DNA from: Epithemia pelagica
Taxonomy: Eukaryota > Bacillariophyta > Bacillariophyceae > Surirellales > Surirellaceae
Assembly (NCBI GenBank): GCA_946965045.2
Contig: OX337229.1
Location: forward strand, 4,588,001-4,652,000
Direction of reading: 5' to 3'
Length of the DNA: 64,000 nucleotides
The notes below the pieces were generated by a model, which made no database searches, had not been told where the DNA came from, and saw only the letters and a list, made by a program, of their open reading frames with translations. A program made the translations under genes and the position numbers. This document shows positions 40,881 through 51,841 of the stretch, in pieces; within the stretch, counting starts at the first letter, position 1, and every line of letters begins with the position of its first letter.

Positions 40881-42845
40881 ATGTCAATCCATCATTTGGC
40901 TGTCCATCCAATGTCGACTGCGCTCTTTCCGCCTGGCACATCACAGCAGAAATCTTTATCGGCAATTCGAAGGCTGATTCGGATACGAGCCGAATTTCAT
41001 CGTGGAGTATCGACGTTTCCTTCTTCGACTTCTTGTCGTCGTGAATGGATCAGGCGGGAGCTGCCGAAGTGGAGGACTCACATCAATTGCGCGGCAATTC
41101 GACCGCTCTCCGACTTCTCTCAATCAGCATCGAACGCTGAAGAGAGCAAGGGGTTCTCCTCCACGAGCGGTGCGCAAAATCACGATCAAAGAGAAAATAG
41201 CGAGATTTCAGAAAGTGAGGGACCAGAGGAAAGCGCCGAGACGAATGCTGCAGATAAAGTTAGCAATGTCGATCTAGAAGAGCTATTGAACAGTCTAAAT
41301 CTGGTCGAAACTACACAGCATGTCCAAAGTCCCGTCATTGAAGATGTCCAGTTTTGCAAGGATACTGCGAATAAGTTCGAAAGGTTCTTAAGCCAATTTT
41401 GTCAAAGAATCGAGACAAGTGATATCTCAAACAGTGAGGATCTAGCGCAGGGGAGGGAGCTGTTATCGGCCGAAAATGTCAGTTTGGCTTTCTGGATGCT
41501 CTCAAAGTGTCGCTATGAGCCCCAGGAACTATCACAAAAAGCCCGCCAGTGGGAGAAGTATCTTGGACAGCTCAAATCGACACCACTGACGGACACTCTC
41601 TCCTTACGTTTGTTGGTGGCGAATGCCAAGGCAGGTAATGTTGGCCGCGTATTGTCTTTGTTGCAACTACGTCGAGCACGATCCTTTCCCCCTAGTGAAG
41701 AGGAATATAATCGGGCTGTACGTTCCTTGCAAATATCAAGTTGGTCACAACACAAGGACGGGGTTCGTAACATTTTCTTGCACGATTCTCAACAACCGGA
41801 GATTGACAACCCGACTCGGTGGCTGGACGCTATTCTTCTCAACATGTCTCAACGAGGTTTTCCTCTCACAACGCCAATAGCAAACCGCATGATTGACTGT
41901 TACTCGGCTACCGGTGGCCGAACTGGAAAAGCAGTGCACCATTTCTACCGCGTGGTCCGTCAGGGCATTCTGACGTTGTCGCCCGAGGAACAACCAAAAT
42001 ACACTGACGAGATGCCGCATGACTATTTCTATGTTCCCGAAAGTGAGAAGCTTGTTTATCAACCTATTAAGGTGAAGGTCAAGTTCAATGAAGGGGCTCC
42101 GCCTTTCTACAAAGTTCCATCTACAGCAAAAGGAAGATTGCTATATGATCAAAACTCGGAAATTGGAAAGTTGAAACTAGACCAGGAACTTAAACCCGAA
42201 TACTCACAGCCCTTGGCCGCTGCTTTCGCATTTGCGGATTCCCTTCAGCACGGAGCCTGTGGTCATGAACCGATTGTCTTGGATGTTGGTAGCTACAATG
42301 CGCTCATCAAAGCTTGCGTGTGCCGCGGTGCACTTTGGAGAGCGATGCATGTTTTGGATACAACCATGAAGTCGGCAGGGATATCACCCAACACTCGCAG
42401 TTACAATTTTCTTCTTTCAGGGCTAGCTGCTGTTGGTGATGTTGTGACATCGCAAGAGTATTTCCTCAAAATGCACAACTCCGGGATCCAGCCAGATAGT
42501 CAGACCGTCAGTACAATTGTGGATGGACTACTGAACATGAATGATATGCCTGGTGCAGTGACAGTGGTTCAAGACTTTTTCAACCAACACATGGTCTTGC
42601 CACACGTATGGACTCACAGCAAGATACTGGAACTGTGTCTGGGACAAGGAATGGTTTATGAAGCAAAGCGCTATTGTTATTTTATCCAGCAACTTTGGAA
42701 GTGGGAACCGAACAAATATCACAGTGAAGCATTTGTGGACGTAATGCGCACAACTCAGAAGAGCCCGGGACTGCAAAAAGAAGCATTGAAAAAGATGTTT
42801 GCCTATTTCGGAGAAGAGCTCAAAGAATCTGACTTTTTGCCCTGA
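40881..42845 (+). CDS. Pentatricopeptide repeat (PPR) protein, organellar
   Basis: PPR proteins bind organellar RNA in processing, editing or translation. Single exon, 654 residues, start ATG. The first 60 residues are rich in Ser/Arg/His with almost no acids, suggesting a mitochondrial or plastid leader. Residues 75-165 are acidic and low in complexity. Helical repeats occupy about 200-400 and are clearest at about 470-600: YNALIKACVCRGALWRAMHV, RSYNFLLSGLAAVGDVVTSQ and VSTIVDGLLNMNDMPGAVTV, each with the PPR pattern of two helices and a Pro/Asp turn (GISPNTRSY, GIQPDSQTV). There is no DYW or SMR domain. The target is unknown. Confidence 0.85.
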   Translation: MSIHHLAVHPMSTALFPPGTSQQKSLSAIRRLIRIRAEFHRGVSTFPSSTSCRREWIRRELPKWRTHINCAAIRPLSDFSQSASNAEESKGFSSTSGAQNHDQRENSEISESEGPEESAETNAADKVSNVDLEELLNSLNLVETTQHVQSPVIEDVQFCKDTANKFERFLSQFCQRIETSDISNSEDLAQGRELLSAENVSLAFWMLSKCRYEPQELSQKARQWEKYLGQLKSTPLTDTLSLRLLVANAKAGNVGRVLSLLQLRRARSFPPSEEEYNRAVRSLQISSWSQHKDGVRNIFLHDSQQPEIDNPTRWLDAILLNMSQRGFPLTTPIANRMIDCYSATGGRTGKAVHHFYRVVRQGILTLSPEEQPKYTDEMPHDYFYVPESEKLVYQPIKVKVKFNEGAPPFYKVPSTAKGRLLYDQNSEIGKLKLDQELKPEYSQPLAAAFAFADSLQHGACGHEPIVLDVGSYNALIKACVCRGALWRAMHVLDTTMKSAGISPNTRSYNFLLSGLAAVGDVVTSQEYFLKMHNSGIQPDSQTVSTIVDGLLNMNDMPGAVTVVQDFFNQHMVLPHVWTHSKILELCLGQGMVYEAKRYCYFIQQLWKWEPNKYHSEAFVDVMRTTQKSPGLQKEALKKMFAYFGEELKESDFLP

Positions 42846-43771
42846 TTGGAGGAAGATGTGCAAGGTCTGATTCGCTAACGATGAAGGGGACCAAACGTGA
42901 AACGAAGCCTCTTCTTTCTGGATGACTTTGAGATCGAAATCATGATTAACTCAGCTTTCTCACCCTACTGGTGGTGAACACGCGCCTCGGTTTGAACGAA
43001 GCCTCCTGTAAGAGAAGTGCTCGACATCCGACTCGTTTATTCAAGCAAGCGGATCTCTTTAGTACATTATACATAACATACTCGTATAATGCCACCGAAC
43101 CTAAGTGCAATAAAGCCGCCGAGAGCAAGTCCCGTCCTCCAACCTCCAAGTGCTAGGTCTCCAAGCGTTAGGTAGAGCTTGGGGCTTCCTTGTCAATACT
43201 GGGTATCTACTACTACTACGAGTACTGGTACTACCCCTATCTCTATCACCAACATGACGCCAGGGCCATAACTTTTTCATGGTCAACAGTCGAAAGTCGA
43301 AAAGCACAATACGCGAACAAGTATACTTTTTCGTGTGTCCGTAGTCCTAGCTTATCTCGCATACTCGTACGAGCTCGTACAATATTGGCTAAGGAGGAGG
43401 GCAATTTATTGTACAAGACAGCTATTGTAATAGCCCAAATCTATGCCCTCTCTCTTACTGCCAACTCCTGTGATAGTAGGATGCTGGTTGGGGTTCGGCC
43501 TCAAGGCATCAAAGGCTAAAACGTACGACATTCTTCCCATAGCGTTTCTTTACCTGAAGTTTGTTGGGCTCGTTTAGCAACGGTCATAAATCGTTTGTAT
43601 GCAGCGACGAGTAGTAGAACGTGTAGAGAGTACCGAAAGAGAAACCTGTTGGGGAATTGACCACTCAGTCTAAACAAAACAACCAGATCAAACTGGCTTC
43701 ATCTCTTTCCCCTCCATCCTTTCTATGTTACAGTTGTGTATCAGAGCCTACACCCAAACAACAACGGCAAA
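42846..43771. other. Intergenic (0.9 kb)
   Basis: 3' UTR of the PPR gene and 5' region of the Q/N-rich gene. It has a TAC/TACG-rich stretch near 43205-43235 and a cluster of tactcgtacgagctcgtac palindromes near 43362-43380. A ttacag acceptor-like site just before 43735 could end a 5'-UTR intron. No gene is seen. Confidence 0.5.
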
Positions 43772-45511
43772 ATGAACACCATGGTGGGCATGCAAGCCTC
43801 CCTGCATACCCCGACAGAGGACTCTTTATCTGAACTTATGAAGAGTGGTGATGTCGATGGAAGCGTAGGTGTAGGACCATCACCGGGTGGCTCAGCAACA
43901 CAACTTGATTTAGATGTAGAAGATGGGGACGATTTTGACGCTGATGAACTTTTGAAATCTCCACTTTTTAATGACTCGGCTGAGAAACTTGTCACGGAGG
44001 AGGAGTCGTTCGGAGATTTTGGTCCTTCCGAGGCGGCGATAAACGATGGCTCTTCAAACATCACACAATCCCCGATCACACGTACTAAACGAGAATTTGT
44101 ACCAATGGGTCTCCGACGGTCCGATGATAGCAACTTTGCTACGATGAAGCAACACCAACTTCAACAAGCCCAAATGTCGACACAACAACATCAACCTCAA
44201 CTTCCACCTTTCGCTGGAAATGATCAAGGCGATAGCTTGCTGTATGGAGATTTGCGTGCGCAACCGCCATTCCAGAACAACACATTGGATAACGGTGTAA
44301 CATCTCAGGCCCATTTCTCCCCTCAGGTTGGAACCGTACCGCCGCAAATGAATGGATTTCACGAAGGAAATCAAATGTTGGATGATAGCAGCCATGCTGA
44401 GTTTGCAATCGATGATGAGAGCGTTGGTATGGTTAACCCTTACCTGACTCCTGCGGGCAACAATAAGGGTCACATCCGTGGCATGTACGTTTCCTCCCCT
44501 GAACGGAGCAACAGTAACGCGTCCAGTAGCTATGAGTCTGATGCATCACCGGCACCTCGTCCACCAGGCAACGGAATGCTTGATGTTTCACAACATAGTC
44601 AAATGTCTTCTTCTCAAGGCATGGATATATCCCAGAATGCGCAAATGTTCACCCGTGCTCCGCCACAGCGAAGTCAAACGTATCATCCAGGTGCTTCTCG
44701 GAACCCTCTTGAGATGATGAAGGAGCATCATCAGCAGGGACAGCAACACTTTGCAGTAGGTGGTGGAAATGGTGATGTGAACCAGTTGGAAATGATGCAA
44801 CAGCATCTGCAACAAATGAATGAGATGGACCGCTATGAGATGCAAATGCAGCAGCAACGAAGTATGGAGAACAATGCCGGAGGCATAGGCGGGATGAACA
44901 TGTCTCGGTCTATGAACATGCCCTCGCGGAGCGCCAGTTGCGGTCCCACTCCAACTGGTGTTTACAACGATGGACTAGGATCCTTTCGTGGAGGAGGTGC
45001 TTTCAACAACATGGGACGACCCGGTGGGGGTTCAAGATTACCTTCTGATCTCGAACTTATGCAGAATGAGTTGGGAGCACAAATGCTGAATGGGGGAGGT
45101 GGTCCTGCGAATGGATCAGGCGGAGGCCCAGTCACTGTAAATGATGCCATGGAAAAGCTCTGCGAAAGCATGAAACGTTCAGCCATGAGTCGTACCCTTG
45201 TGAAACAGTTCTCCTCTGGGGCGCGTGGAGTTGCACGGACAAATTCAGCGGGCATGATGATGGGTGGAAGACCAATGGGAGGGCCGAACGTTCGGAGATC
45301 AAATTCAAATCGGAATTTGCCCATGGACGACAACTCGCATCGATCAACCGATAGCCGACCTGCGGTACCGATGCGACGAGTATCGAATACGAAACACCAC
45401 CTTCAAAGAGGCGTGTATCGTCACGGGAGTGGACATCTCACAGGGGTGAACAACATGGGGAACTCCAATATAAGCTTGCAAATTGACGGGCGTAACATGG
45501 GTTCGCTCTAG
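43772..45511 (+). CDS. Q/N/M-rich protein with short conserved C-terminal motif, function unknown
   Basis: Single exon, 579 residues from the first ATG; the open frame upstream starts only with GTG. Most of it is disordered: an acidic stretch (VEDGDDFDADELLKSPLF, about 45-62) that resembles an activation domain, then Gln/Asn/Met-rich tracts (HHQQGQQHF, MEMQQHLQQMNEMD-type helix at about 340-380). The only ordered-looking block is near 455-485, TVNDAMEKLCESMKRSAMSR followed by TLVKQF, a short amphipathic helix I associate with several diatom proteins of unknown role. The tail has basic R/N segments (RRSNSNRN, RRVSNTKHHLQR). Prion-like composition suggests a transcription or RNA-granule factor. 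This is inference only. Confidence 0.78.
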   Translation: MNTMVGMQASLHTPTEDSLSELMKSGDVDGSVGVGPSPGGSATQLDLDVEDGDDFDADELLKSPLFNDSAEKLVTEEESFGDFGPSEAAINDGSSNITQSPITRTKREFVPMGLRRSDDSNFATMKQHQLQQAQMSTQQHQPQLPPFAGNDQGDSLLYGDLRAQPPFQNNTLDNGVTSQAHFSPQVGTVPPQMNGFHEGNQMLDDSSHAEFAIDDESVGMVNPYLTPAGNNKGHIRGMYVSSPERSNSNASSSYESDASPAPRPPGNGMLDVSQHSQMSSSQGMDISQNAQMFTRAPPQRSQTYHPGASRNPLEMMKEHHQQGQQHFAVGGGNGDVNQLEMMQQHLQQMNEMDRYEMQMQQQRSMENNAGGIGGMNMSRSMNMPSRSASCGPTPTGVYNDGLGSFRGGGAFNNMGRPGGGSRLPSDLELMQNELGAQMLNGGGGPANGSGGGPVTVNDAMEKLCESMKRSAMSRTLVKQFSSGARGVARTNSAGMMMGGRPMGGPNVRRSNSNRNLPMDDNSHRSTDSRPAVPMRRVSNTKHHLQRGVYRHGSGHLTGVNNMGNSNISLQIDGRNMGSL

Positions 45512-45963
45512 ATAAGGGATTCTTTACTTCCTTAAATGTTGTTAACCTCGATGGGCTTGAACCAAAAGTGTCTTCATTCTCCTGTTAAAACACAGTGCCG
45601 GGTACTACATTCCCGTCTTTGAAGCGATTTTGATCTTTGACTGCACGAAGAAAATCACATGAATAACAAATTTCGAATAGAACTAACAGGAAATACCTGA
45701 TTATGTTGCCGTTCCTTTTAGTATACACTCGTCTATCATTCCTGGAGAGAACATGGATAGGAGTAGTAGAGCAAGAGCTCCTCCTAGACTGGTTGGCACG
45801 AACATAGTCCTCATAGTCATAGCCCTCCGTCCCAGAATTTGATGATGTCACACACGTTGCCCATTGTTCACGTCGTACTCGTCGTGGTGGTCACAAAAAT
45901 ATAATTCGAAAGTGAAAAGCATAAGCATCTTTCTTATGAATACATCTGCTTGTTTTACTCTTG
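45512..45963. other. Intergenic (452 bp)
   Basis: 3' UTR of the Q/N-rich gene and promoter of the GAF gene. A minus-strand frame (45585-45851) has good intron-like borders but no ATG, see rejected items. Confidence 0.5.
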
Positions 45964-47634
45964 ATGCCTTTACCGGGAGAGGACGAAATGGAGAAGTCTG
46001 GAACACGAAAGGCAGAAAGAAATAATTCGTCTGAGCAAGAAAAGCCTTCGTCGTCGGAACCACCGGGGGTGATCGACTGGGTTTTGAACAACTACGATGC
46101 TGAAACCACGGAAAGTCCGAATATTGACACAGAGCTGAGTCGATTGCAAGTTTTGAAGTCCTTTCATTTACTTGATCAGCGCTCTGATGACTGCTACAAC
46201 AGGTTAGCTTCAGTCGCCGGGCGTATATTTTCCGCTCCCCTTGCCTTGATAAATCTGGTGGATCTCGGACGCATATGGCAGGTTGCAGGCTATGGTCTAT
46301 CTTCATTCAAGGATCTCAATCGTGATATGCCTCGAGTGACGTCGCTGTGTGCGCACACGATCTTACAAAAGGAACTACTCCTGGTAGTCCCAGATCTGTT
46401 GAAAGACTCTCGTTTCCGATCCTCGCCCTGGGCAAATTGTGGGATCCGATTCTACGCAGGCACTCCATTAGTGAGTCCAGAGGGGGCTCATATTGGAACG
46501 CTGTGTGTATTGGATTCTAAACCAAGAGAAGGTCCATTCGGAGAAGATCAGCAAGAGCAACTAATGGACCTTGCGGCTTCCATTATGGATCTGATGGCAG
46601 AAAAACGTCAGAGCCTATCATCCACCGAACCTGACTATCCTGGGTTCACTTTCTCCTATGATGTACAGCGGGCGGCCACGTTTTTGAGACAACAACTTTC
46701 TCGCTTGAAAGACGATAGCGATTTTCAGACGGTGGCGGGTGACGCTCATCGTGATGCGCTTCAGTCCGCTTATGACAGTGCAGATTTTCTGTATGCGTCG
46801 CTTGTACCAAATCAGCGGTGTAGTCAGACTCGTTTGTCGAAGACCAAGCACCAAAACAGAGAAAGTGAATCAATGCCTCCTCCATCTCAACGGGAATCTT
46901 CTGGATCAGGGGCACCAAAAGTTGGTGAACAGAAAGCAATAGATTTGGCGGCGTTTGTAAAGAGCCTGGAAATTGCAATGGAGGCTTTCCCTCGAAAAGT
47001 TCATTTGTCGTTTTCTCTTCATCCGGGCTTACCAGGTGAACTTTGGTTCAATGATCTCAAAGTTTTTCGTTCTGCAATCGCGTTGCTGACGAGCGCGTGT
47101 GAGCGAACAAATGACGGGTTTGTCCGATTGAAGATATTTTCAAGACACGAACGAGAAGAAGGTCAAGTCGTCGTGTTTGAATGCGAGGACACTGGACGTG
47201 ATGTAGACTTGGATCGCTTTGAAAGCCTTTTCCATCCACCCCCTGGTGGAATTGATGTTGGGTATGAAAACTGCATCTGGCTCAACGATAGTACGGGTAA
47301 AATTGAGCGTTCCGTCTCGTGCGAGGAACCGACTGCTCCAGTATCCGGTGGGTTTGCCGTTCATCCGGTTGCAGAGTATGTCGCGTCCATGGGAGGAAAA
47401 TACGGGTTCCGCCCTCGGTTTGTGGAAGCTGGACATGGGGATGGGGGTAGTGGATCAATCTTTTGGTTTAGCATTCCTCTCCGAGAAGCAACCAGTACAC
47501 CTCAGTCCGGGACATCTCTTTCCGTGTTGGACAGCGCAATTGACTCAGCCCTTGAAATGTCCTCTCCTGTGGCAAATGCTTCAAACCAAGACATTCAACG
47601 TGTTGATGCAAGTGCAGCTCGTCCGTGGTTCTGA
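45964..47634 (+). CDS. GAF-domain protein with degenerate histidine-kinase-like ATPase domain
   Basis: Single exon, 556 residues from the ATG at 45964. Residues 55-210 form a GAF domain: ASVAGRIFSAPLALINLVD, IWQVAGYG, SLCAHTILQKELLLVVPDL, then FYAGTPLVSPEGAHIGTLCV, as in GAF domains of bacterial and plant-type signalling kinases. A linker (215-325) has no H-box with a phospho-accepting His. Residues 330-515 follow the outline of a HATPase_c fold: VFRSAIALLTSACERT stands where the N-box should be, but without the Asn, and ECEDTGRDVDLDRFESLF stands for the G1 box, with DTG kept and the next Gly replaced. ATP binding is doubtful, so it may act as a sensor or scaffold. It is convergent with BUB1. 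Confidence 0.82.
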   Translation: MPLPGEDEMEKSGTRKAERNNSSEQEKPSSSEPPGVIDWVLNNYDAETTESPNIDTELSRLQVLKSFHLLDQRSDDCYNRLASVAGRIFSAPLALINLVDLGRIWQVAGYGLSSFKDLNRDMPRVTSLCAHTILQKELLLVVPDLLKDSRFRSSPWANCGIRFYAGTPLVSPEGAHIGTLCVLDSKPREGPFGEDQQEQLMDLAASIMDLMAEKRQSLSSTEPDYPGFTFSYDVQRAATFLRQQLSRLKDDSDFQTVAGDAHRDALQSAYDSADFLYASLVPNQRCSQTRLSKTKHQNRESESMPPPSQRESSGSGAPKVGEQKAIDLAAFVKSLEIAMEAFPRKVHLSFSLHPGLPGELWFNDLKVFRSAIALLTSACERTNDGFVRLKIFSRHEREEGQVVVFECEDTGRDVDLDRFESLFHPPPGGIDVGYENCIWLNDSTGKIERSVSCEEPTAPVSGGFAVHPVAEYVASMGGKYGFRPRFVEAGHGDGGSGSIFWFSIPLREATSTPQSGTSLSVLDSAIDSALEMSSPVANASNQDIQRVDASAARPWF

Positions 47635-47819
47635 GATATTCGAAGCTGTACAACAAATATTTCTCCACACCTATGGTTAGATCGATCACTAGAAAGAGCA
47701 ACCAGTCAAGAAGCTCCAGGTGACGTCATGAAGCTAGTTGTACCCACGAGATCGCCCGCGTTATCCTAACAAGACAGGAAGGAAGAAGCATGTGTTTGCT
47801 ATTTCTTCTATAGTAGATC

Positions 47820-50800
47820 TCACTGATTCTTTGGTCGACGCGACCAAAGGAATGTGGACTGATGCTTCAAAGCAGACTTTAGGGTCGTCATCTTCCCCCT
47901 CAGATGAACTTCTAAACTTTCGCGGAGTTGTTTCAACGAAAGAGGCCTCGAGCCTATTGCCTTCTTAGATTCTTCTTCAATCTTCAATAGAGTTCCAAAT
48001 ACCTTTGTCCATAACTCTTGCTGATGATAGCGTTGCAGTCTCTTCTTCGGAATCCATTGATTCTCGTCGAGTTCCAAGCTTTCTCCAAACAGCATTACAT
48101 GTGCCGTATCACATACGCCATAGGTGTCAACATCGAATGACCATGGTAGGGGTGGATTCATTCGCATCGCAACGCAGAGCATATCGTCCCTTGTCGCCTT
48201 GCCCGCGAACCGATGATTCAGAGCATCTTCTGGAGCACCAATTGACTCGAGATCAATCGCTCTGCCAAAGTCCACAAGCTGGATGTCCGCTGCTTCAAGC
48301 ATCTCGTCACCAACTTCATCAGATGAGGTCAACACCCAATTATCAGCCTTGATGTCACAGTGCTGTTATGCACGAGCGTTTTCCCAGGCAACGATTCGTT
48401 AGTTCAGACCAAAAACAGGAATACGGGGAAAATGAGAGTCGTCGTACATACCAGTATTTTTCCTCGGGAGTGAAGAAGTTCGATGTGATGAAGCATTCGG
48501 CATGTGTAGTGTATTGCAAGTATCTCAGGCATTGTGTCACCCCCAACATGGTCTGTTGATTTGTAGTTGTTCACAAGATCCAAAAGTGTTATCCCTGAAT
48601 GCGACACAGCAGACATGGCCATCATGGCACCATCCTCAAGTCCTAGGTATGCCATAGGACATGGAAACGGTACTCCATGTTTTGCTTTACTTTTCAATCG
48701 CATTCTCAGTTTCCGGAGAATTTCGTATTCCCATGCTAAACAGCCGGATGGAGCCTGTGCTTTGAGTGCGACTTGCTCAGAGCTATCTGCTTCATGCGCT
48801 TTCTGAAGCAGAGCCACGACTCCATACGAGCCTCTCCCAAGCTCTTTTTGGAGAATCGCATGGCTTTTAGACACGCGAATCTCCTCGTTCTGCCCTATTC
48901 TTGATGATTTTTTACCGAGACGAAGACAACGCGGTACAAGATGTCCCGCCATGTGATAGACTTTGTCTTCTTCAGAGAGAATGGAAAACAGCGATTTTTT
49001 GTGTCTAGGAAAGTCTTCTGAAGTGCGAGAAAGTCGATCCAATGCCTGCCTCACGTCTAAATCATGACGTTCAGTGTAAGGAATTGGTCCTTCACAAACT
49101 TCCGGTTTATCTTCTTTGTGGTAGGCTCGCCTCTTTCTGAGTACAGGAGCTTGGTCATGGAATGAGTTCGATCGACGACGTTTAAAATTACTCTCTGTTA
49201 TCGTGCAAACACATGAGACAATCAGCAGGGAAGGAAGCCAGAAGGACAAACCTTCAACTTGATTCCTATTCACTTACGTACTCTCTATGCCGTTAAGCTC
49301 ATCGACAAGACTGCCTAGAGAGGCCGTTTCACCATCAAGATCCTTTAGATCGTCGTCGAACAATGAGAAAGTTGCTGTATCTCCTCCTGAGGTCTCAGAT
49401 GGCCTGGATGGTTCTCCGTTGTCTGTTGAGAGCTGTAATTCGACAGTAGATTCAACGCTTTCCCGCCTTGTGGACAGTGGTTCTGTGGATTCTCCATTAC
49501 GGCTTTGTTCTTCTTGTTCTTTGATAATGCTTTCCATCGGCGCCGACGGTTCTCCACTATCATTCGCCATGTTTTTTTTGTCGTTGTAGATACTGAAAGA
49601 CATAGTCGGGATCGGCCTTTTTTTTCTCTGCGAGACACTGCATGGTTGCACACCACAAGGCTCAACAACGTCTTGGTCATCGTTGAAAATAGAGAAAGAA
49701 GGTTCCACGACTGTCTTATTTCGTGTGGTGCACGTAAATTGGCTCTTGTTGGACTGCGAGTCAGGGCATGTATCCTTGTTCTCCTCTCCGTCGTTAAATA
49801 TGGTGAAAGAGGAAGCACAACTCGCTCCTTGTTGTTTCGAAGTGCAAGGCTTATTGGGTGGAGGACTTCCAGGAACACGTGCAAAAGAAGAGTCTACCGC
49901 ATTCGCGGCAAGTTCGTCAAGAATGTCAAATGTTGGATTCTCCGTTCCATTGTCATCCGGTCTTTCGATAATTGATGGCATTGGATCTCCATGTGATACA
50001 CCTGAAACATTGAGAATATGACCCAGACCACCTGATCTTTTGGCAGCTTTTTTCGAGCCAGCTTCGAGTGCGGGGCTCGAGAACATCATGGAGAGCTCCC
50101 GGATCGCCATCTGTGTGTTAATTGTTTGCTCGATACGTTCTTCGGACAAACCAACGCCAGCTGCTTCATCGACTGTTGAGCTTGCAGTGGATTGGTTCCG
50201 AGGTGTTGGGGTCGGTATGGAGAACTGGTTTCGAGAGTTTGGGTCGTCATTGTTGATGTCCTCTACATTCAAATTAGAGGGGCGCTTTGAATGAATCTCA
50301 ACAATAGATGTGTCGCTTTGATCAATCATCATGGAGGAATCGTCGATACTGGGGGACTGACAGGTCGGAAAGAGATGATTAAAATTGGCTGATGCGTCCA
50401 CAAGAGTGAAATAGTTGGCAATTGCCCGAGCTTCCTCAAAGCTCTGCTCTTCTCCAAGAGAGTTCTTTAACAGTTTCTGTTGATAGCCAGTTGCCCGCCG
50501 TTTCGTTTTGCGGCCTTCTTTCTTGGGATTAGCTTTCGGATCGTTTTTCATTCCTCTGTCGTCGTTGGATCTTTTCTCTTTCACTTCTGCTTCTTGATCT
50601 TCTTGGAACCGAGAAGGGTCTCTTATATAGAGCAATGGATCCTCTTGAAGCTTTTCGACCATTCCTGCCCGTTCTCGTTCCCGAAAAGTGCGTTCGTCTC
50701 TGTGTCCTCGCATCTCAATTTTGGAGCGCAGTGCCTCCTCTTCATCCCTTGCGTGTTTCGCGGCGCACTCGTCGTCCACATGAATGGCAAAGGGTGGCAA

Positions 50801-51841
50801 CGGTTGTGCCACGGGACGCGAGCGGGCGCGTTGCGCATCATAGGCAGCTTCATAGCCCCCACGCTCATTCCAACGCTGTCTCTCCATTGTGTTTTCCTTT
50901 TTACGATCCTCCTCCCGCTCGATGGGTCGATCTAGCGGATACATGGTCGATTCGTTCAAGAGAAGCGATTGATCGGGTCGATTCTCCGAGTCATCGACGA
51001 AAATGGCAAAATTCTGAGAGCTGTTTTCTCCTCTCACTTCATTACGACTTCGATTTTCGTTCGGATGTGTATTGGTCGTGTCGGCAAGCGTAGCCTGGGA
51101 AAATAACGGCCTTGTAGAATGTTGTCCTCGTCGTTGTCGACGGTCGTTCCTGCGAACGGCATCTTCGGAAAGAGCGACCAAAACGCCCCTTGATGGTTGG
51201 CCATTTTCTTCATCTTCTAAATCATCTTCACCATTTTGCGTGGCGTTGAGCCAATGGGATGCCATTCGACGCTGAAATTGCTGAAATCGACTTTCCAGTT
51301 TGTTCAAAGGTTTCGCTTCCTTACGAATACCCTTCTCTAAAATCTTCTTGGCAAATTGATAATCGCCTTGCTTCTCACAGACAAAACTCCACGCAATCCA
51401 GAACATGGCGAGCTCAGATCCGATTTTCTGCTGGTAGAGATGTTGAAAGACTTCGGAGGATCGCTCGGTTTGCCCGGCGTAGCGACAACAAATACGGACA
51501 AAGCGAGTATCGTTGGCGTACTTGTCAATGCGATACAGTGAGCGCATACATCGCTCAAACAAGAGAAACTGGGCATGAGTGTCACTAGGATAGGTGTCTT
51601 GATAAAACTTGATATAGGAAAGCCAGTGGAGGAGTGGATCGTCATTTGTGTGGGCGAGTTGAAACGAACTGGATTCCGTGGGTCGAACCATGCTTTCGTA
51701 CTGGCGAAGCTGATCCTCATTCTTGTGCCTTTCATCTTCCGAATGAGCCATAAATGATTTTTCCAGTGCCTGAACATTTCGACCTCGCTCCAAGGGAGCC
51801 GTGTTCTCCTTGGAACGTTCCCATATCGGTGTTTCGTCCAT
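47820..51841 (-). CDS. BUB1: Spindle checkpoint kinase BUB1 (MadBub type) with multiple ABBA motifs
   Basis: BUB1/BUBR1 proteins work at kinetochores and inhibit APC/C-Cdc20. The gene is join(51841..49282, 49194..48452, 48362..47820), 1281 residues, with introns of 87 and 89 bp. A KEN box lies at residues 11-13 in ERSKENTAPLERGRN, followed by the Mad3/BUB1 TPR region (about 50-190: LLHWLSYIKFYQDTYPSD, FERCMRSLYRIDKYANDTRF, FWIAWSFVCEKQGDYQFA). The long middle is disordered and carries six F-x-[IL]-[FHY]-x-D motifs. The C-terminal kinase domain has LGRGSYGVV (about 972), VALK, HCDIKADN (about 1102) and LVDFGRAID, so the catalytic residues are intact. One protein thus holds the KEN/TPR checkpoint part and the kinase part, which vertebrates split between BUBR1 and BUB1. 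The frame upstream of the ATG opens only with TTG. Confidence 0.92.

Noticed and set aside
45585-45851. Minus-strand frame with possible intron (gtatttcctg to cgtgcag)
   Set aside because: Splice borders look fair, but there is no ATG and an upstream stop closes the frame. The protein has no recognisable feature.
47721-47728. TGACGTCA site
   Set aside because: It lies between two convergent 3' ends, not in a promoter.
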